A DNA stretch of 21,255 nucleotides from JBHIFB01 sp046760905 (lineage in GTDB: Bacteria > Gemmatimonadota > CAZMKB01). Every line of letters begins with the position of its first letter. The stretch's first letter is position 1. Below are positions 1 to 7,118 of this stretch, in pieces. Where the stretch lies: positions 1 to 21,255 of the forward strand of contig JBHIFB010000050.1 in the NCBI GenBank assembly GCA_046760905.1, read 5' to 3'. The notes under the pieces are model-generated. The model saw nothing but the letters and a program-made list of their open reading frames with translations. It was not told the origin of the DNA and did not search any database. A program made the translations under genes and the position numbers.

Positions 1-971
1 ACCGCCTCCTTAGCAGAAACTGCAACCTGCAGGGCGCCTGGGTCAGCAAGTCCGACATCCTCGGAAGCGAAGATGACCAGCCGTCTCGCTATGAAAAGGG
101 GATCCTCACCGCCCTCGAGCATCCTCGTACACCAGTAGAGTGCCGCATCGGGGTCACTGCCGCGGAGGCTCTTGATCATTGCTGATATCAGGTTATAGTG
201 CTCCTCACCTGCTCTGTCATAAAGATATACGCTCCGACCAACCGCCGTGGCCACTTCCTCTTTGCCCGCTCTCGGTGTGCCTGACTCGTCCGGTTCAACA
301 ATGAACGAGAGTATCTCCAGAGCATTCAGAAGCCTGCGTGCATCCCCGCCCGATGTCTGTATGAGGGAATCCATAGCCTCATCGCTCAGAGTCAAGCCCG
401 TTTTGCCCAGCCCCCTTTCGGTATCTGTTAGCGCCCTCTCTGCGATCACCCGTAACTCATCATGTGAGAGAGGCTTAAGTGTGAGAACGGTGGAACGGGA
501 GAGTAGCGGGGCGATGACTTCGAAGGAGGGATTCTCGGTGGTCGATCCTATCAATATGATAGTCCCGTCTTCCACGTGGGGAAGAAAGGCATCCTGCTGA
601 GCCTTGTTGAATCTGTGGATCTCATCACAGAAAAGGATAGTCCTTTGGGATCTGAGGGACCGGTTAGCCCGGGCTCGTTTCACGATCTCTCTCACTTCTT
701 TCACACCTGAGGTGACGGCACTGAAGAATACGAAATCGGCACCGGTTTTGTCTGCGATGATCCGGGCGAAAGTTGTCTTGCCGGTTCCAGGGGGACCCCA
801 GAAAATGAGTGAACTCACCTCGTCAGATTCGATCATTCTGCCAAGAAGCTTCCCTTCGCCCAGAAGGTGATCCTGCCCCACGAACTCCTCCAGGTTCCTG
901 GGTCTCATGCGATCGGCAAGAGGCGTCCGTATCTCACCCTCTCCTTCTTCGATTCCCCGCAGTAACTCCAT
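1..971 (-). CDS. rarA: Replication-associated recombination protein A (RarA/MgsA), 3' end cut by window edge
   Basis: AAA+ ATPase of the RarA/MgsA/WRNIP1 family, a clamp-loader-like protein acting at stalled replication forks in the cytoplasm. About 323 of the usual 430-450 residues are present; the C-terminal part lies beyond the left edge. Visible are the family N-terminus (PLADRMRPRNLEEFVGQDHL, residues 17-36), Walker A GPPGTGKTT (59-67), Walker B with CDEIHRF (115-121), sensor-1 region GSTTENPSFE (142-151) and the LLSRS arginine finger (about R159). The last visible residues, DVGLADPGALQVAVSAKEA, match the conserved middle of the family. The ATG at 971 follows AAGGA at good spacing. It is the last gene of a minus-strand run after the agmatinase-like gene; co-transcription is inferred from the short gap. 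Confidence 0.95.
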   Translation of the reverse strand, partial: MELLRGIEEGEGEIRTPLADRMRPRNLEEFVGQDHLLGEGKLLGRMIESDEVSSLIFWGPPGTGKTTFARIIADKTGADFVFFSAVTSGVKEVREIVKRARANRSLRSQRTILFCDEIHRFNKAQQDAFLPHVEDGTIILIGSTTENPSFEVIAPLLSRSTVLTLKPLSHDELRVIAERALTDTERGLGKTGLTLSDEAMDSLIQTSGGDARRLLNALEILSFIVEPDESGTPRAGKEEVATAVGRSVYLYDRAGEEHYNLISAMIKSLRGSDPDAALYWCTRMLEGGEDPLFIARRLVIFASEDVGLADPGALQVAVSAKEA

Positions 972-988
972 CACATCCTTAGCCTTTT

Positions 989-1040
989 TGCTTCAGGTTC
1001 CTTCCTATTCTTCGCCTTTGTACTTCAGGTTCCTTCCTAT
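989..1040. repeat. Tandem direct repeat, two copies of an 18-bp core
   Basis: The 18-bp core CTTCAGGTTCCTTCCTAT occurs at 991-1008 and again at 1023-1040, with similar flanks (gcctttttg before the first, gcctttgta before the second), giving a unit of about 32 bp. It lies between the agmatinase-like gene and rarA. Read on the minus strand each copy contains AGGAAGGA, so the duplication also duplicates a Shine-Dalgarno-like sequence. The second copy overlaps the end of the 19-residue ORF. Confidence 0.85.
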
Positions 1041-1064
1041 GAGAGGAGCAAGCTCTCCCATCAT
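1005..1064 (-). CDS. Possible 19-residue ORF coupled to the agmatinase-like gene
   Basis: The ATG at 1064 overlaps the TGA of the agmatinase-like gene (ATGA). The frame runs MMGELAPLIGRNLKYKGEE to a TAG at 1005. The 4-bp overlap is the usual arrangement for translational coupling, which is the only support. The end of the ORF lies in the 18-bp direct repeat, so the stop may have been created by the duplication, leaving the remnant of a longer reading frame. I recognise no family. It could equally be noise. Confidence 0.25.
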   Translation of the reverse strand: MMGELAPLIGRNLKYKGEE

Positions 1065-2041
1065 GTGCGCTTTCCTTTATATATCGCCCCAAGAAAATCT
1101 ATCGCAGTCCTCGCAGCAAGCTGGGCTGTAATCCCTGATGGATCATAGAGAGGATTCACCTCGACAACGTCAAAACCCACAACCTCGCACCTGTGGCCAA
1201 CCTCCCTCAGCATCGCCCTCACCTCCCTAAAGCCGAGTCCTCCCGGTTCGGGAACTCCGGTGCCCGGCGCTATTGAGGGGTCAAAGACATCTATATCCAG
1301 AGTCACGTAGCATCGTTTTTGCCCGGCCATGTATGATAGCAGGTGTTCTATCCCATGTTTTAGAATCTGTTCGGAGGTCTCCACTGCGCAACCCTCTGCC
1401 CGCGCCTTCTGGAGTACATCCTCATCACCCAGGATCCCGCGGGCACCAGCGTTTACGACGCCCCGAACGAAATCGAGCTCCCGGCAGAGCTTCATCGGGC
1501 TGGCGTGTGTAAATGCCGATCCATCCAGTTCACCCAGGTAATCGATATGACTGTCGATCTGAAGTATCCAGAAATCCCCTGCTGTTTCACCCAGACCTTT
1601 CACTACCGGGTATGTGACGGAGTGATCACCACCGAGTATGAAGGGGAATATCCCGGATGCAGACATGGAGCTGACCGAGTCCGTGATTCGCGTATGGGTT
1701 TTGTTTATGGATGTGGGTGCAACAGGTACGTCTCCAAGATCGGCAATTGACACATCGGTGAGAAACGTCTCTCCTGACTCGACATCGAAAAATCCCTTCA
1801 ATCCATGCCCCCTGTCGAGGGCCCTACCACCCTCCCAGTATGTGTAGAGCATCGAGGCCTCTCTTATGGCCCGGGGCCCGAACCGCGAGCCCGGTCTGTT
1901 GGTTGTCGCTTCATCGAACGGGATGCCGAGAACCCCGATTGAATTACGGGGGAGCGTGGATGGCTCATCGACGAGAGGAGCCTTGAGAAAGGTGGTAATA
2001 CCAGAAAACGGCATTGATATGTATTTACCCTCTACCCTCAT
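1061..2041 (-). CDS. Agmatinase-family ureohydrolase
   Basis: Mn-dependent ureohydrolase of the arginase/agmatinase family, which hydrolyses a guanidino group to an amine plus urea; agmatine to putrescine is the commonest reaction for this subgroup. The 326 residues match the family length. Metal ligands are visible in order: GGDHS (H140), IDSHIDY (D163, H165, D167) and LDIDVFDP (D249, D251), followed by APGTGVPEPGG, typical of agmatinases. The second position of the classical DAHxD motif is Ser here. I chose the ATG at 2041 because AGGGG sits 6 nt upstream; an in-frame ATG at 2056 lacks a ribosome binding site. Related guanidino-substrate enzymes (guanidinobutyrase, proclavaminate amidinohydrolase) cannot be excluded, so no symbol is given. 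No biosynthetic arginine decarboxylase is visible nearby. Confidence 0.88.
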   Translation of the reverse strand: MRVEGKYISMPFSGITTFLKAPLVDEPSTLPRNSIGVLGIPFDEATTNRPGSRFGPRAIREASMLYTYWEGGRALDRGHGLKGFFDVESGETFLTDVSIADLGDVPVAPTSINKTHTRITDSVSSMSASGIFPFILGGDHSVTYPVVKGLGETAGDFWILQIDSHIDYLGELDGSAFTHASPMKLCRELDFVRGVVNAGARGILGDEDVLQKARAEGCAVETSEQILKHGIEHLLSYMAGQKRCYVTLDIDVFDPSIAPGTGVPEPGGLGFREVRAMLREVGHRCEVVGFDVVEVNPLYDPSGITAQLAARTAIDFLGAIYKGKRT

Positions 2042-2065
2042 ATTTGACCCCTGCATGCGGCAGCT

Positions 2066-2134
2066 TTATCGTTGAGATATCTGACGACCGGTAACAATGA
2101 ATATCCGGCTGGCTGCGATTCCCCCGGGAGTCAT
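2066..2134 (-). CDS. Possible 22-residue leader ORF upstream of the agmatinase-like gene
   Basis: The ATG at 2134 is preceded by AGGAGG (2140-2145) with a 5-nt spacer, one of the best ribosome binding sites in this part of the window. The frame encodes MTPGGIAASRIFIVTGRQIS plus two residues and ends at a TAA at 2066, 24 nt before the agmatinase-like start. I recognise no family. A short leader peptide that helps initiation at the downstream gene is one reading; a chance ORF behind a chance purine run is the other. Confidence 0.25.
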   Translation of the reverse strand: MTPGGIAASRIFIVTGRQISQR

Positions 2135-2144
2135 TCGGCCCTCC

Positions 2145-2162
2145 TGAAGCGAAGCCGCTTCA
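2145..2162. other. Short perfect hairpin, 7-bp stem with 4-nt loop
   Basis: TGAAGCG-AAGC-CGCTTCA forms a 7-bp stem with a tetraloop between the HypE-like and agmatinase-like genes. It has no T-run on either strand, so it is not a standard intrinsic terminator. On the minus strand it directly abuts the AGGAGG of the 22-residue ORF and could mask or present that site, or act as an mRNA processing or stability element. Confidence 0.4.
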
Positions 2163-2192
2163 TGAAAATAATACCTTTTGAAGTTTCTTATG

Positions 2193-3209
2193 TCAAGAAT
2201 ATAAAGCTTTTGCGACCTCATCCCTCTCAAAGCGCTTTAAAGATTTTCTACTTTCCCCTTCTATTACAACAAGATTTCCTGTTTCACCCGTGATTCTTCC
2301 GATAACCGTCGCATCTATTCCCTCCCCTCTCATCCGTTCACAGAGCGGCTTCGCCCCCTCCCCCTCAACGGCGACCAGCAGTGCACCGGATGCGAGAAGC
2401 CCCATCGGATCAATACCGAGTTCATCGCAAATAAGTTCCGTCTCGGGATAGATATGCACAGCCTCAGGATAGATCTCCACTCCGGTCTTTGAGGCTTTTG
2501 CCAGCTCGTAAAGGGCGGTCGATAGGCCCCCTTCGGTTGGATCGTGCATCGCCGTCACACCCTCGAAAGAGGCTGCGATCGTGGCCTCCTGCACGATGCT
2601 GATTCCAGGATCCAGGACGAATGAAGAGGCGGTCCGACAGAATTTCTCCCCAAGGCGTGAGAGTCTCGCCCCTGCTTCCCTGGCCAGCACCGCTGTCCCC
2701 TCTATCGCAATCCCCTTCGTGAGGATAAGGAGGTTACCGGGCCTGGCTCCGGAGCTTTTGATGATACCGGATGGCCCCACTTCCCCCACCATGTGGCCAC
2801 AGATGACGGGCCTTGTCACCGCATCTGTTATCTCGGTGTGACCGCCGCAGAGAGATATACCCACCCTCTTGCACCTTTCCCCCAGCCCACCCACAATCTG
2901 CTTCGCCATCGACTCCGTTGCTTCCCCCTCGGGCAGAAGCACGGTGGCAAGAAACCATTTCGGTACGGCTCCCATAACAGCGATGTCGTTTGCGTTTATG
3001 GCGAGTGACCATAGTCCCATATCGTCTGCAACGAACGTAATGGGGTCTGAAGTAAGCACGATGAGCTTTTCATCCACCTTCACAACGGCAGCATCCTCGC
3101 CGATCGCCGGTCCCACGATCACACTCTCACCCGTCCAAGCGTGCTCTTTGAGAAGAACTTCGAGCAAGGGCAAGGGGAGCTTGCCCGGCTGCAGTTTTTC
3201 CTCATCCAT
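2193..3209 (-). CDS. AIR synthase family protein (HypE-like, without the HypE C-terminal cysteine)
   Basis: Member of the PurM/AIR-synthase ATP-binding superfamily (PurM, ThiL, SelD, HypE), 338 residues from ATG 3209. It shows the family signature GPAIGEDAAVV (residues 33-43), the SDPITF and NDIAVMGA segments and the second-domain region MHDPTEGGLSTALYELA, which is closest to HypE. True HypE ends in a conserved cysteine (PRIC-type tail) that carries the carbamoyl/cyano group; this protein ends in VAKALYS with no cysteine, so a role in NiFe-hydrogenase cofactor assembly is unlikely. Its substrate is unknown. No hydrogenase or hyp genes are visible. Neither ATG 3209 nor TTG 3218 has a clear ribosome binding site. 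It is probably the first gene of the minus-strand run. Confidence 0.85.
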   Translation of the reverse strand: MDEEKLQPGKLPLPLLEVLLKEHAWTGESVIVGPAIGEDAAVVKVDEKLIVLTSDPITFVADDMGLWSLAINANDIAVMGAVPKWFLATVLLPEGEATESMAKQIVGGLGERCKRVGISLCGGHTEITDAVTRPVICGHMVGEVGPSGIIKSSGARPGNLLILTKGIAIEGTAVLAREAGARLSRLGEKFCRTASSFVLDPGISIVQEATIAASFEGVTAMHDPTEGGLSTALYELAKASKTGVEIYPEAVHIYPETELICDELGIDPMGLLASGALLVAVEGEGAKPLCERMRGEGIDATVIGRITGETGNLVVIEGESRKSLKRFERDEVAKALYS

Positions 3210-3242
3210 CGTATTCAATCAAACGTGATTTGTAACAACACA

Positions 3243-3273
3243 ATTATATTACACAAAAATCCTATGCTTTCAA
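3243..3273 (-). promoter_or_regulatory. Possible sigma70-type promoter for the minus-strand run
   Basis: On the minus strand TTGAAA (3273-3268) and a perfect TATAAT (3248-3243) are separated by 19 bp, 34 bp upstream of the HypE-like ATG. The spacer is longer than ideal, so the -10 box is the stronger part of the call. Confidence 0.4.
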
Positions 3274-3309
3274 CACCCAATTCGATTCCATGCTGAGCAT
3301 CGTTTCCGC

Positions 3310-3338
3310 TTGACTGCCCGCTCCGGTTCGGGTATCTT
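3310..3338 (+). promoter_or_regulatory. Possible sigma70-type promoter for the Yip1-like gene
   Basis: TTGACT (3310-3315), a 17-bp spacer and TATCTT (3333-3338) lie about 80 bp upstream of the Yip1-like start. The spacing is ideal; the -10 box matches the consensus at 4 of 6 bases. Confidence 0.4.
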
Positions 3339-3418
3339 TGGTAAGGAAATCATCAGTAGTTACTGCTTCACAAATAAGATAGAACCATGAGATTGCTAGC
3401 AGAAGAAGGGGGGACACC

Positions 3419-3943
3419 ATGGCTGATCTAGCAGGTCGCATGAAGAGGGCCGCGAAACTCGAACCCGGTCTATATGAAGAGGTGGAGGCCGACGAGGGTG
3501 CGCTTGGGCAGGCGACTCTTGTGGTTATCCTCTCAAGCGTCGCTGCAGGAATCGGATCCATTTCCGATGCAGGAGCGCCAGGGATTTTGTGGGGCACGAT
3601 CGTGGCCCTTCTCGGGTGGTACATCTGGGCCTTCCTGACCTATTTCATTGGAACGAGGTTTCTACCCACACCCCAGACAAGCGCCACCTATGGGGAACTG
3701 CTCAGGACGATTGGCTTCTCGAGTTCACCAGGTGTAATCCGCATTCTGGGAATCATTCCTGGGCTCACATGGATCATCTCCATGATCGCCTCGGTCTGGA
3801 TGCTCATCGCGATGGTGATAGCCGTCCGGCAGGCGCTCGATTACACGAGTACCGGCAGAGCGGTTGGTGTCTGCATCATAGGATGGATCGTACAGATCAT
3901 CTTCATAGGCCTAATCATGGGCCTTTTTCTGAGGGGAGCATAA
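3419..3943 (+). CDS. Yip1-type integral membrane protein
   Basis: Membrane protein of 174 residues resembling the bacterial Yip1-domain family, whose molecular role is not defined. A soluble N-terminal part (about 1-28, with charged LEPGLYEEVEADEG) precedes four or five hydrophobic segments: about 30-48, 56-77, 105-138 (probably one or two helices) and 146-170. The segment TSATYGELLRTIGFSSSPGVIRILGIIPG carries the Y-xx-LLR-T-GFS-PG pattern often seen in this family. The ATG at 3419 follows a purine-rich GAAGAAGGGGGGA site. It stands alone between divergent transcription on its left and a palindrome-rich gap on its right. Confidence 0.75.
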   Translation: MADLAGRMKRAAKLEPGLYEEVEADEGALGQATLVVILSSVAAGIGSISDAGAPGILWGTIVALLGWYIWAFLTYFIGTRFLPTPQTSATYGELLRTIGFSSSPGVIRILGIIPGLTWIISMIASVWMLIAMVIAVRQALDYTSTGRAVGVCIIGWIVQIIFIGLIMGLFLRGA

Positions 3944-3945
3944 AA

Positions 3946-4002
3946 GGGTCATTGCATGTAGTCATATCGTTCGAACGCCTTTGCATTGACCCAGCTATAG
4001 CT
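3946..4002. repeat. Nested inverted repeats just after the Yip1-like gene
   Basis: GGGTCATTGCA (3946-3956) and TGCATTGACCC (3982-3992) pair over 11 positions with one mismatch. The loop contains the perfect 10-bp palindrome CGTTCGAACG (3968-3977), and another perfect palindrome, AGCTATAGCT (3993-4002), follows directly. The outer stem begins 3 nt after the Yip1-like stop, so it may end that transcript, although no T-run follows. A REP-like or transposon-remnant element is an alternative. Confidence 0.5.
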
Positions 4003-4051
4003 CGCAGAAAGGACACTAACCCTGCAATAAATCTTTTAGTGAAACCCCACA

Positions 4052-4062
4052 GGGTCTGACCC
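4052..4062. repeat. Palindromic GGGTCTGACCC motif, REP-like candidate
   Basis: This is a perfect inverted repeat, GGGTC-T-GACCC. The GGGTC half also opens the stem-loop at 3946, and GGGTCTGA recurs at the right window edge near 21240. From memory, similar GGGTCTGACCC motifs occur as dispersed intergenic elements in diverse genomes, sometimes near RAYT-type transposases; no transposase is present here. Confidence 0.35.
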
Positions 4063-4134
4063 CTTTACTATTTCCCGATTATGAATTAGATTTTTCAGTC
4101 AATGTGTCCCGATATGGATGGCACTGTAATTGCA

Positions 4135-4151
4135 TAATGTATTCTACATTA
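4135..4151. promoter_or_regulatory. Operator-like inverted repeat upstream of the phosphodiesterase cluster
   Basis: TAATGTA-TTC-TACATTA is a perfect 7-bp inverted repeat with a 3-bp centre, AT-rich and 71-87 bp upstream of the first cluster gene. The size and symmetry suit a dimeric repressor or activator site. I see no convincing -35/-10 pair in 4063-4221, so the position of the cluster promoter is open; the rest of this gap shows nothing recognisable. Confidence 0.4.
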
Positions 4152-4221
4152 ACTATTTGCAGGTTCCTGAGTGTGGTCTCCGTGAAGTAGTGATTCAAAA
4201 GAAATGTGAGGAAAGACAACA

Positions 4222-5898
4222 GTGAGAGGTGCGATGAGACGAGCGATACTGATTGGAATCGACGGGGCCACTTTCGATATCCTACTGCCGTGGAGCCGGG
4301 AAGGAATCATGCCCAATCTGGGGAAAGCCGTAGAAATGGGATCTCACGGCGATCTCGAATCCACTGTACCGCCCACGACGCCACCGGCCTGGGCGAGCTG
4401 TGTGACGGGAAAACAACCCGGGAAGCACGGGATATACGACTTCAGAGAATCATTCCTGCTTGATCCGCAAAGGCCCCTGGTGAGTTCCCGAAGCGTGAAG
4501 TCGACTAAGATCTGGCACATACTGAATGCCTCCGGGAGAAAGACTGCAATTATGAATGTCCCGATCACCTACCCTCCTGAACAGGTGGACGGTTTCATGA
4601 TATCCGGCATGATGACGCCCTCCCAGGATTCATCTTACACTCACCCGAAGGAGCTGAAGGAGGAGATCATCAAACAGTGCGGTGATTACGTTGTGAATAT
4701 CGACATACCTCAGTATGATGTCGAACTCCTGGACGATGCCCTCAGGTTCTTCAAGGACATTACCTACTCTTTCCAGAAAAGAAGAGACGCCTTCTTCTAT
4801 CTTCTTGATGAGAAGGAGTGGGACTTTTTCATGGTGGTTTTCATAATCGCAGACAGGATCCAGCACCTGTTCTGGAAATATCTTTTCCCTGGAAGCTCAT
4901 TCTACAATCTAGCGCATGCTCCGAGAATAAGGGAAGAGATTTTCAAGTGTTATTCACTGCTAGATGACATGATCGGACGAGTCCTTGAGAAATTGGATGA
5001 CTCAACCGATCTTTTCATAATGTCCGACCATGGATTTGGCTACACAGAAAAGTGGTTCAATGTGAACAGGTGGCTCGGTGACCTAGGGCTTCTGGATCTC
5101 CGCACCGGTGAGGCAATGAAGAAATCGCTGTTTGTTGCAGCCATGTCGGTGGGCGAATCGAAATTCGTCAAACAGGTATTCCCGAATTCTCTCCAGAGCA
5201 CGATACGGAACAGAATAAGACGCGGCAGGGGGACACTTAATACGGATATCGGTACCACGATGAACTGGTCGAAGACGAAGGCTTTCTTCGCAAGCATACC
5301 GGCTCAGGGGATATTCATCAACATAAACAGCAAACCGGTTGAGGGCATCGTCGATCCGGGATCGGAATATGACGACCTGAGACGCCGCCTGAAAGAGGAA
5401 CTCCTGAACCTGAAGGATCCAGAGACGGGCGAGGAGGTTGTTGATCGGGTCCTGTTCCGGGAGGAAGTGTATGACGGGCCTCATGCGAAGCTTGCTCCCG
5501 ACATCCTCTTCGTTGCAAAAGATTACGCTGTACTCGGAAGGCAGCTTTTCGGTACCCACAGATGGATCGAAACAAGTGAAAACCAGGCGAACGGATTCCA
5601 CAGATCGAACGGCATCTTCCTTTCAATAGGCAAGCATATAAAACGTAACCATATCGTCAGCGGGGCGCACATCACCGATGTCATGCCCACGATCCTATAT
5701 GCGATGGGTGAAACACTGCCGGACGATCTGGATGGCAGGGTACTTATGGATATCTTCGATAAAGAGTATCTCGACATAAATTCCATCAGATACGAGTCAG
5801 CCCCCAGGTTCAGAACCGATGATCAGGATGGAGCTTACTCGGAGAAAGACTCAGACGCAGTCAGATCGAGGCTTGCCGGCCTGGGTTACATCGAATAA
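4222..5898 (+). CDS. Alkaline phosphatase superfamily phosphodiesterase (NPP-like), cytoplasmic, with LGY tail
   Basis: Type I phosphodiesterase/nucleotide pyrophosphatase-like enzyme of 558 residues in the alkaline phosphatase superfamily, expected to hydrolyse or transfer phosphate esters with two metal ions. All ligand positions are visible: D14 (GIDGATFD), nucleophile T53 (PPTTPPAW), D211 and H215 (ADRIQHLFW), D269 and H270 (SDHGFG) and H460 (GFHRSNGIF). There is no signal peptide or membrane segment, so it should be cytoplasmic, unusual for secreted NPPs but common among large uncharacterised bacterial paralogues. It ends in SRLAGLGYIE, a tail shared with three other cluster proteins. 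The start could be GTG 4222 (GAGGA 9 nt upstream) or ATG 4234 (GAGG 4 nt upstream). First gene of the cluster; the flippase-like gene begins 17 bp downstream. Substrate unknown. Confidence 0.9.
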   Translation: MRGAMRRAILIGIDGATFDILLPWSREGIMPNLGKAVEMGSHGDLESTVPPTTPPAWASCVTGKQPGKHGIYDFRESFLLDPQRPLVSSRSVKSTKIWHILNASGRKTAIMNVPITYPPEQVDGFMISGMMTPSQDSSYTHPKELKEEIIKQCGDYVVNIDIPQYDVELLDDALRFFKDITYSFQKRRDAFFYLLDEKEWDFFMVVFIIADRIQHLFWKYLFPGSSFYNLAHAPRIREEIFKCYSLLDDMIGRVLEKLDDSTDLFIMSDHGFGYTEKWFNVNRWLGDLGLLDLRTGEAMKKSLFVAAMSVGESKFVKQVFPNSLQSTIRNRIRRGRGTLNTDIGTTMNWSKTKAFFASIPAQGIFININSKPVEGIVDPGSEYDDLRRRLKEELLNLKDPETGEEVVDRVLFREEVYDGPHAKLAPDILFVAKDYAVLGRQLFGTHRWIETSENQANGFHRSNGIFLSIGKHIKRNHIVSGAHITDVMPTILYAMGETLPDDLDGRVLMDIFDKEYLDINSIRYESAPRFRTDDQDGAYSEKDSDAVRSRLAGLGYIE

Positions 5899-5915
5899 AC
5901 AGTGAGGATGCGAAC

Positions 5916-7103
5916 ATGAAGAGACTAATAACACCGCTCAAGATTCTGGTAACCGTAGGGATACTATATCTCATATTCAAAAAATTTCAGATTGATTGGA
6001 AAGATATAACTGAGGCCCTGAGTAACTCCAGCCCCTTGTGGTGGCTTGCATCCATCGGGACCCAGTTCCTCGCTATCCTCTTCTCGATCCAGAGGTGGAA
6101 GGTACTGCTTGTGGGTCAGCGGCTGGAAGTCCCTTTCGGTCACCTTGCTAGTACTTACATGGTCGGCAGATTCCTCGGCACCTTCACACCGACCGGCGTT
6201 GGACTCGAAGCTTATAAGGCATATGATATAGCCAGGTACACAAGTAAGGCCACAGAATCGGTTGCTGTCGTATTTATCGAAAAGACCGTAGTGACATTCC
6301 TCTCCCTCAGCTTCCTCGTGATAGTGAGTCTCTTTTTTATAGACCTGGCACCCACATTCCTATATGCATTCTTCGCCTTCTTCACTGTACTGCTGCTGCT
6401 CGCGATCGTGCTTCTCTTTCAACCGGCACTCATAGAGAAGATCCTCCTCATCAATTTCCCTGGTAGGGCGAAGGTCGAGGGCATCCTGAGAAATGCCGTC
6501 GAATCATTCACCATGTATAGCAAGAACCGCTCACCTCTGGCGGTGGCTCTAATCTTCGGGATACTCGTCTATCTATCACTCTTCAGCACCTTCTACACAA
6601 ACAGCAAAGCCCTGAGAGTGCCCGAACCCACCACAGGCACTATCGAGAGGGTAGTTATTGATGAAGGCGCCAGGGAGAAACTCCGGGAAGATTGGATCGA
6701 GTTTGTTGAGGCTGAAGGAGAAGCGGGTGACAGGAAAGTAGCCGAGGTGCTCCTTACAGAGAACGAGAAAGAATCACTCGCAGAATCTGGCATCACTTTC
6801 CTCGAAGAGGGGGAACGAAGCCGGGCAAGGAAAGGTATATCCTTGAAGGATGTGTACATCGTAGGTCCTCTCACCCAGATCGCCACGATGATCCCCTTGA
6901 GCATCGCCGGCATAGGCCTGCGAGAAGGCGCTTTTGCCGGGCTTCTTGAAAGCCTTGGCATCTGGATAGGACCGAAGACCGTTCTCACGTCGGTCATGTG
7001 GTATTTCGTGAGCATTTCGATTAATATTATAGGTGCTGTACTGTTCCTGGTGAGAAAAACAGACTACGAGAAAACCATCAGTGAGATGAAGCAGAACAGA
7101 TGA
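5916..7103 (+). CDS. Flippase-like membrane protein (AglD/YbhN, LPG-synthase TM family) with a soluble insert
   Basis: Polytopic inner-membrane protein of the UPF0104/AglD/MprF-transmembrane family, often found with glycosyltransferases and proposed to move or handle lipid-linked substrates. It has 395 residues, against about 320 for simple members. Family landmarks are RFLGTFTPTGVGLEAYKAY (about 85-103) and IPLSIAGIGLREGAFAGLLE (326-345). Hydrophobic helices lie at about 8-22, 42-56, 115-140, 147-169, 206-228, 311-333 and 354-379. Residues about 236-307 are a charged segment inserted where relatives go directly from the helix to SLxDVxxVxPL. The ATG has GTGAGGA upstream. It sits between the first phosphodiesterase and the membrane sulfatase-fold gene, as expected for a membrane step in lipid-linked glycan assembly. 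Transported substrate unknown. Confidence 0.85.
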   Translation: MKRLITPLKILVTVGILYLIFKKFQIDWKDITEALSNSSPLWWLASIGTQFLAILFSIQRWKVLLVGQRLEVPFGHLASTYMVGRFLGTFTPTGVGLEAYKAYDIARYTSKATESVAVVFIEKTVVTFLSLSFLVIVSLFFIDLAPTFLYAFFAFFTVLLLLAIVLLFQPALIEKILLINFPGRAKVEGILRNAVESFTMYSKNRSPLAVALIFGILVYLSLFSTFYTNSKALRVPEPTTGTIERVVIDEGAREKLREDWIEFVEAEGEAGDRKVAEVLLTENEKESLAESGITFLEEGERSRARKGISLKDVYIVGPLTQIATMIPLSIAGIGLREGAFAGLLESLGIWIGPKTVLTSVMWYFVSISINIIGAVLFLVRKTDYEKTISEMKQNR

Positions 7104-7118
7104 GAAAGGGCCAAATTC

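Noticed and set aside
3961..4000. tRNA suggested by GTTCGAAC
   Set aside because: No acceptor stem, D-arm or anticodon arm can be drawn around it; it is part of a palindrome.
5083..5601. Long antisense frames inside the phosphodiesterase genes
   Set aside because: They mirror strong coding sequence on the plus strand, have no ribosome binding sites and no family-like motifs.
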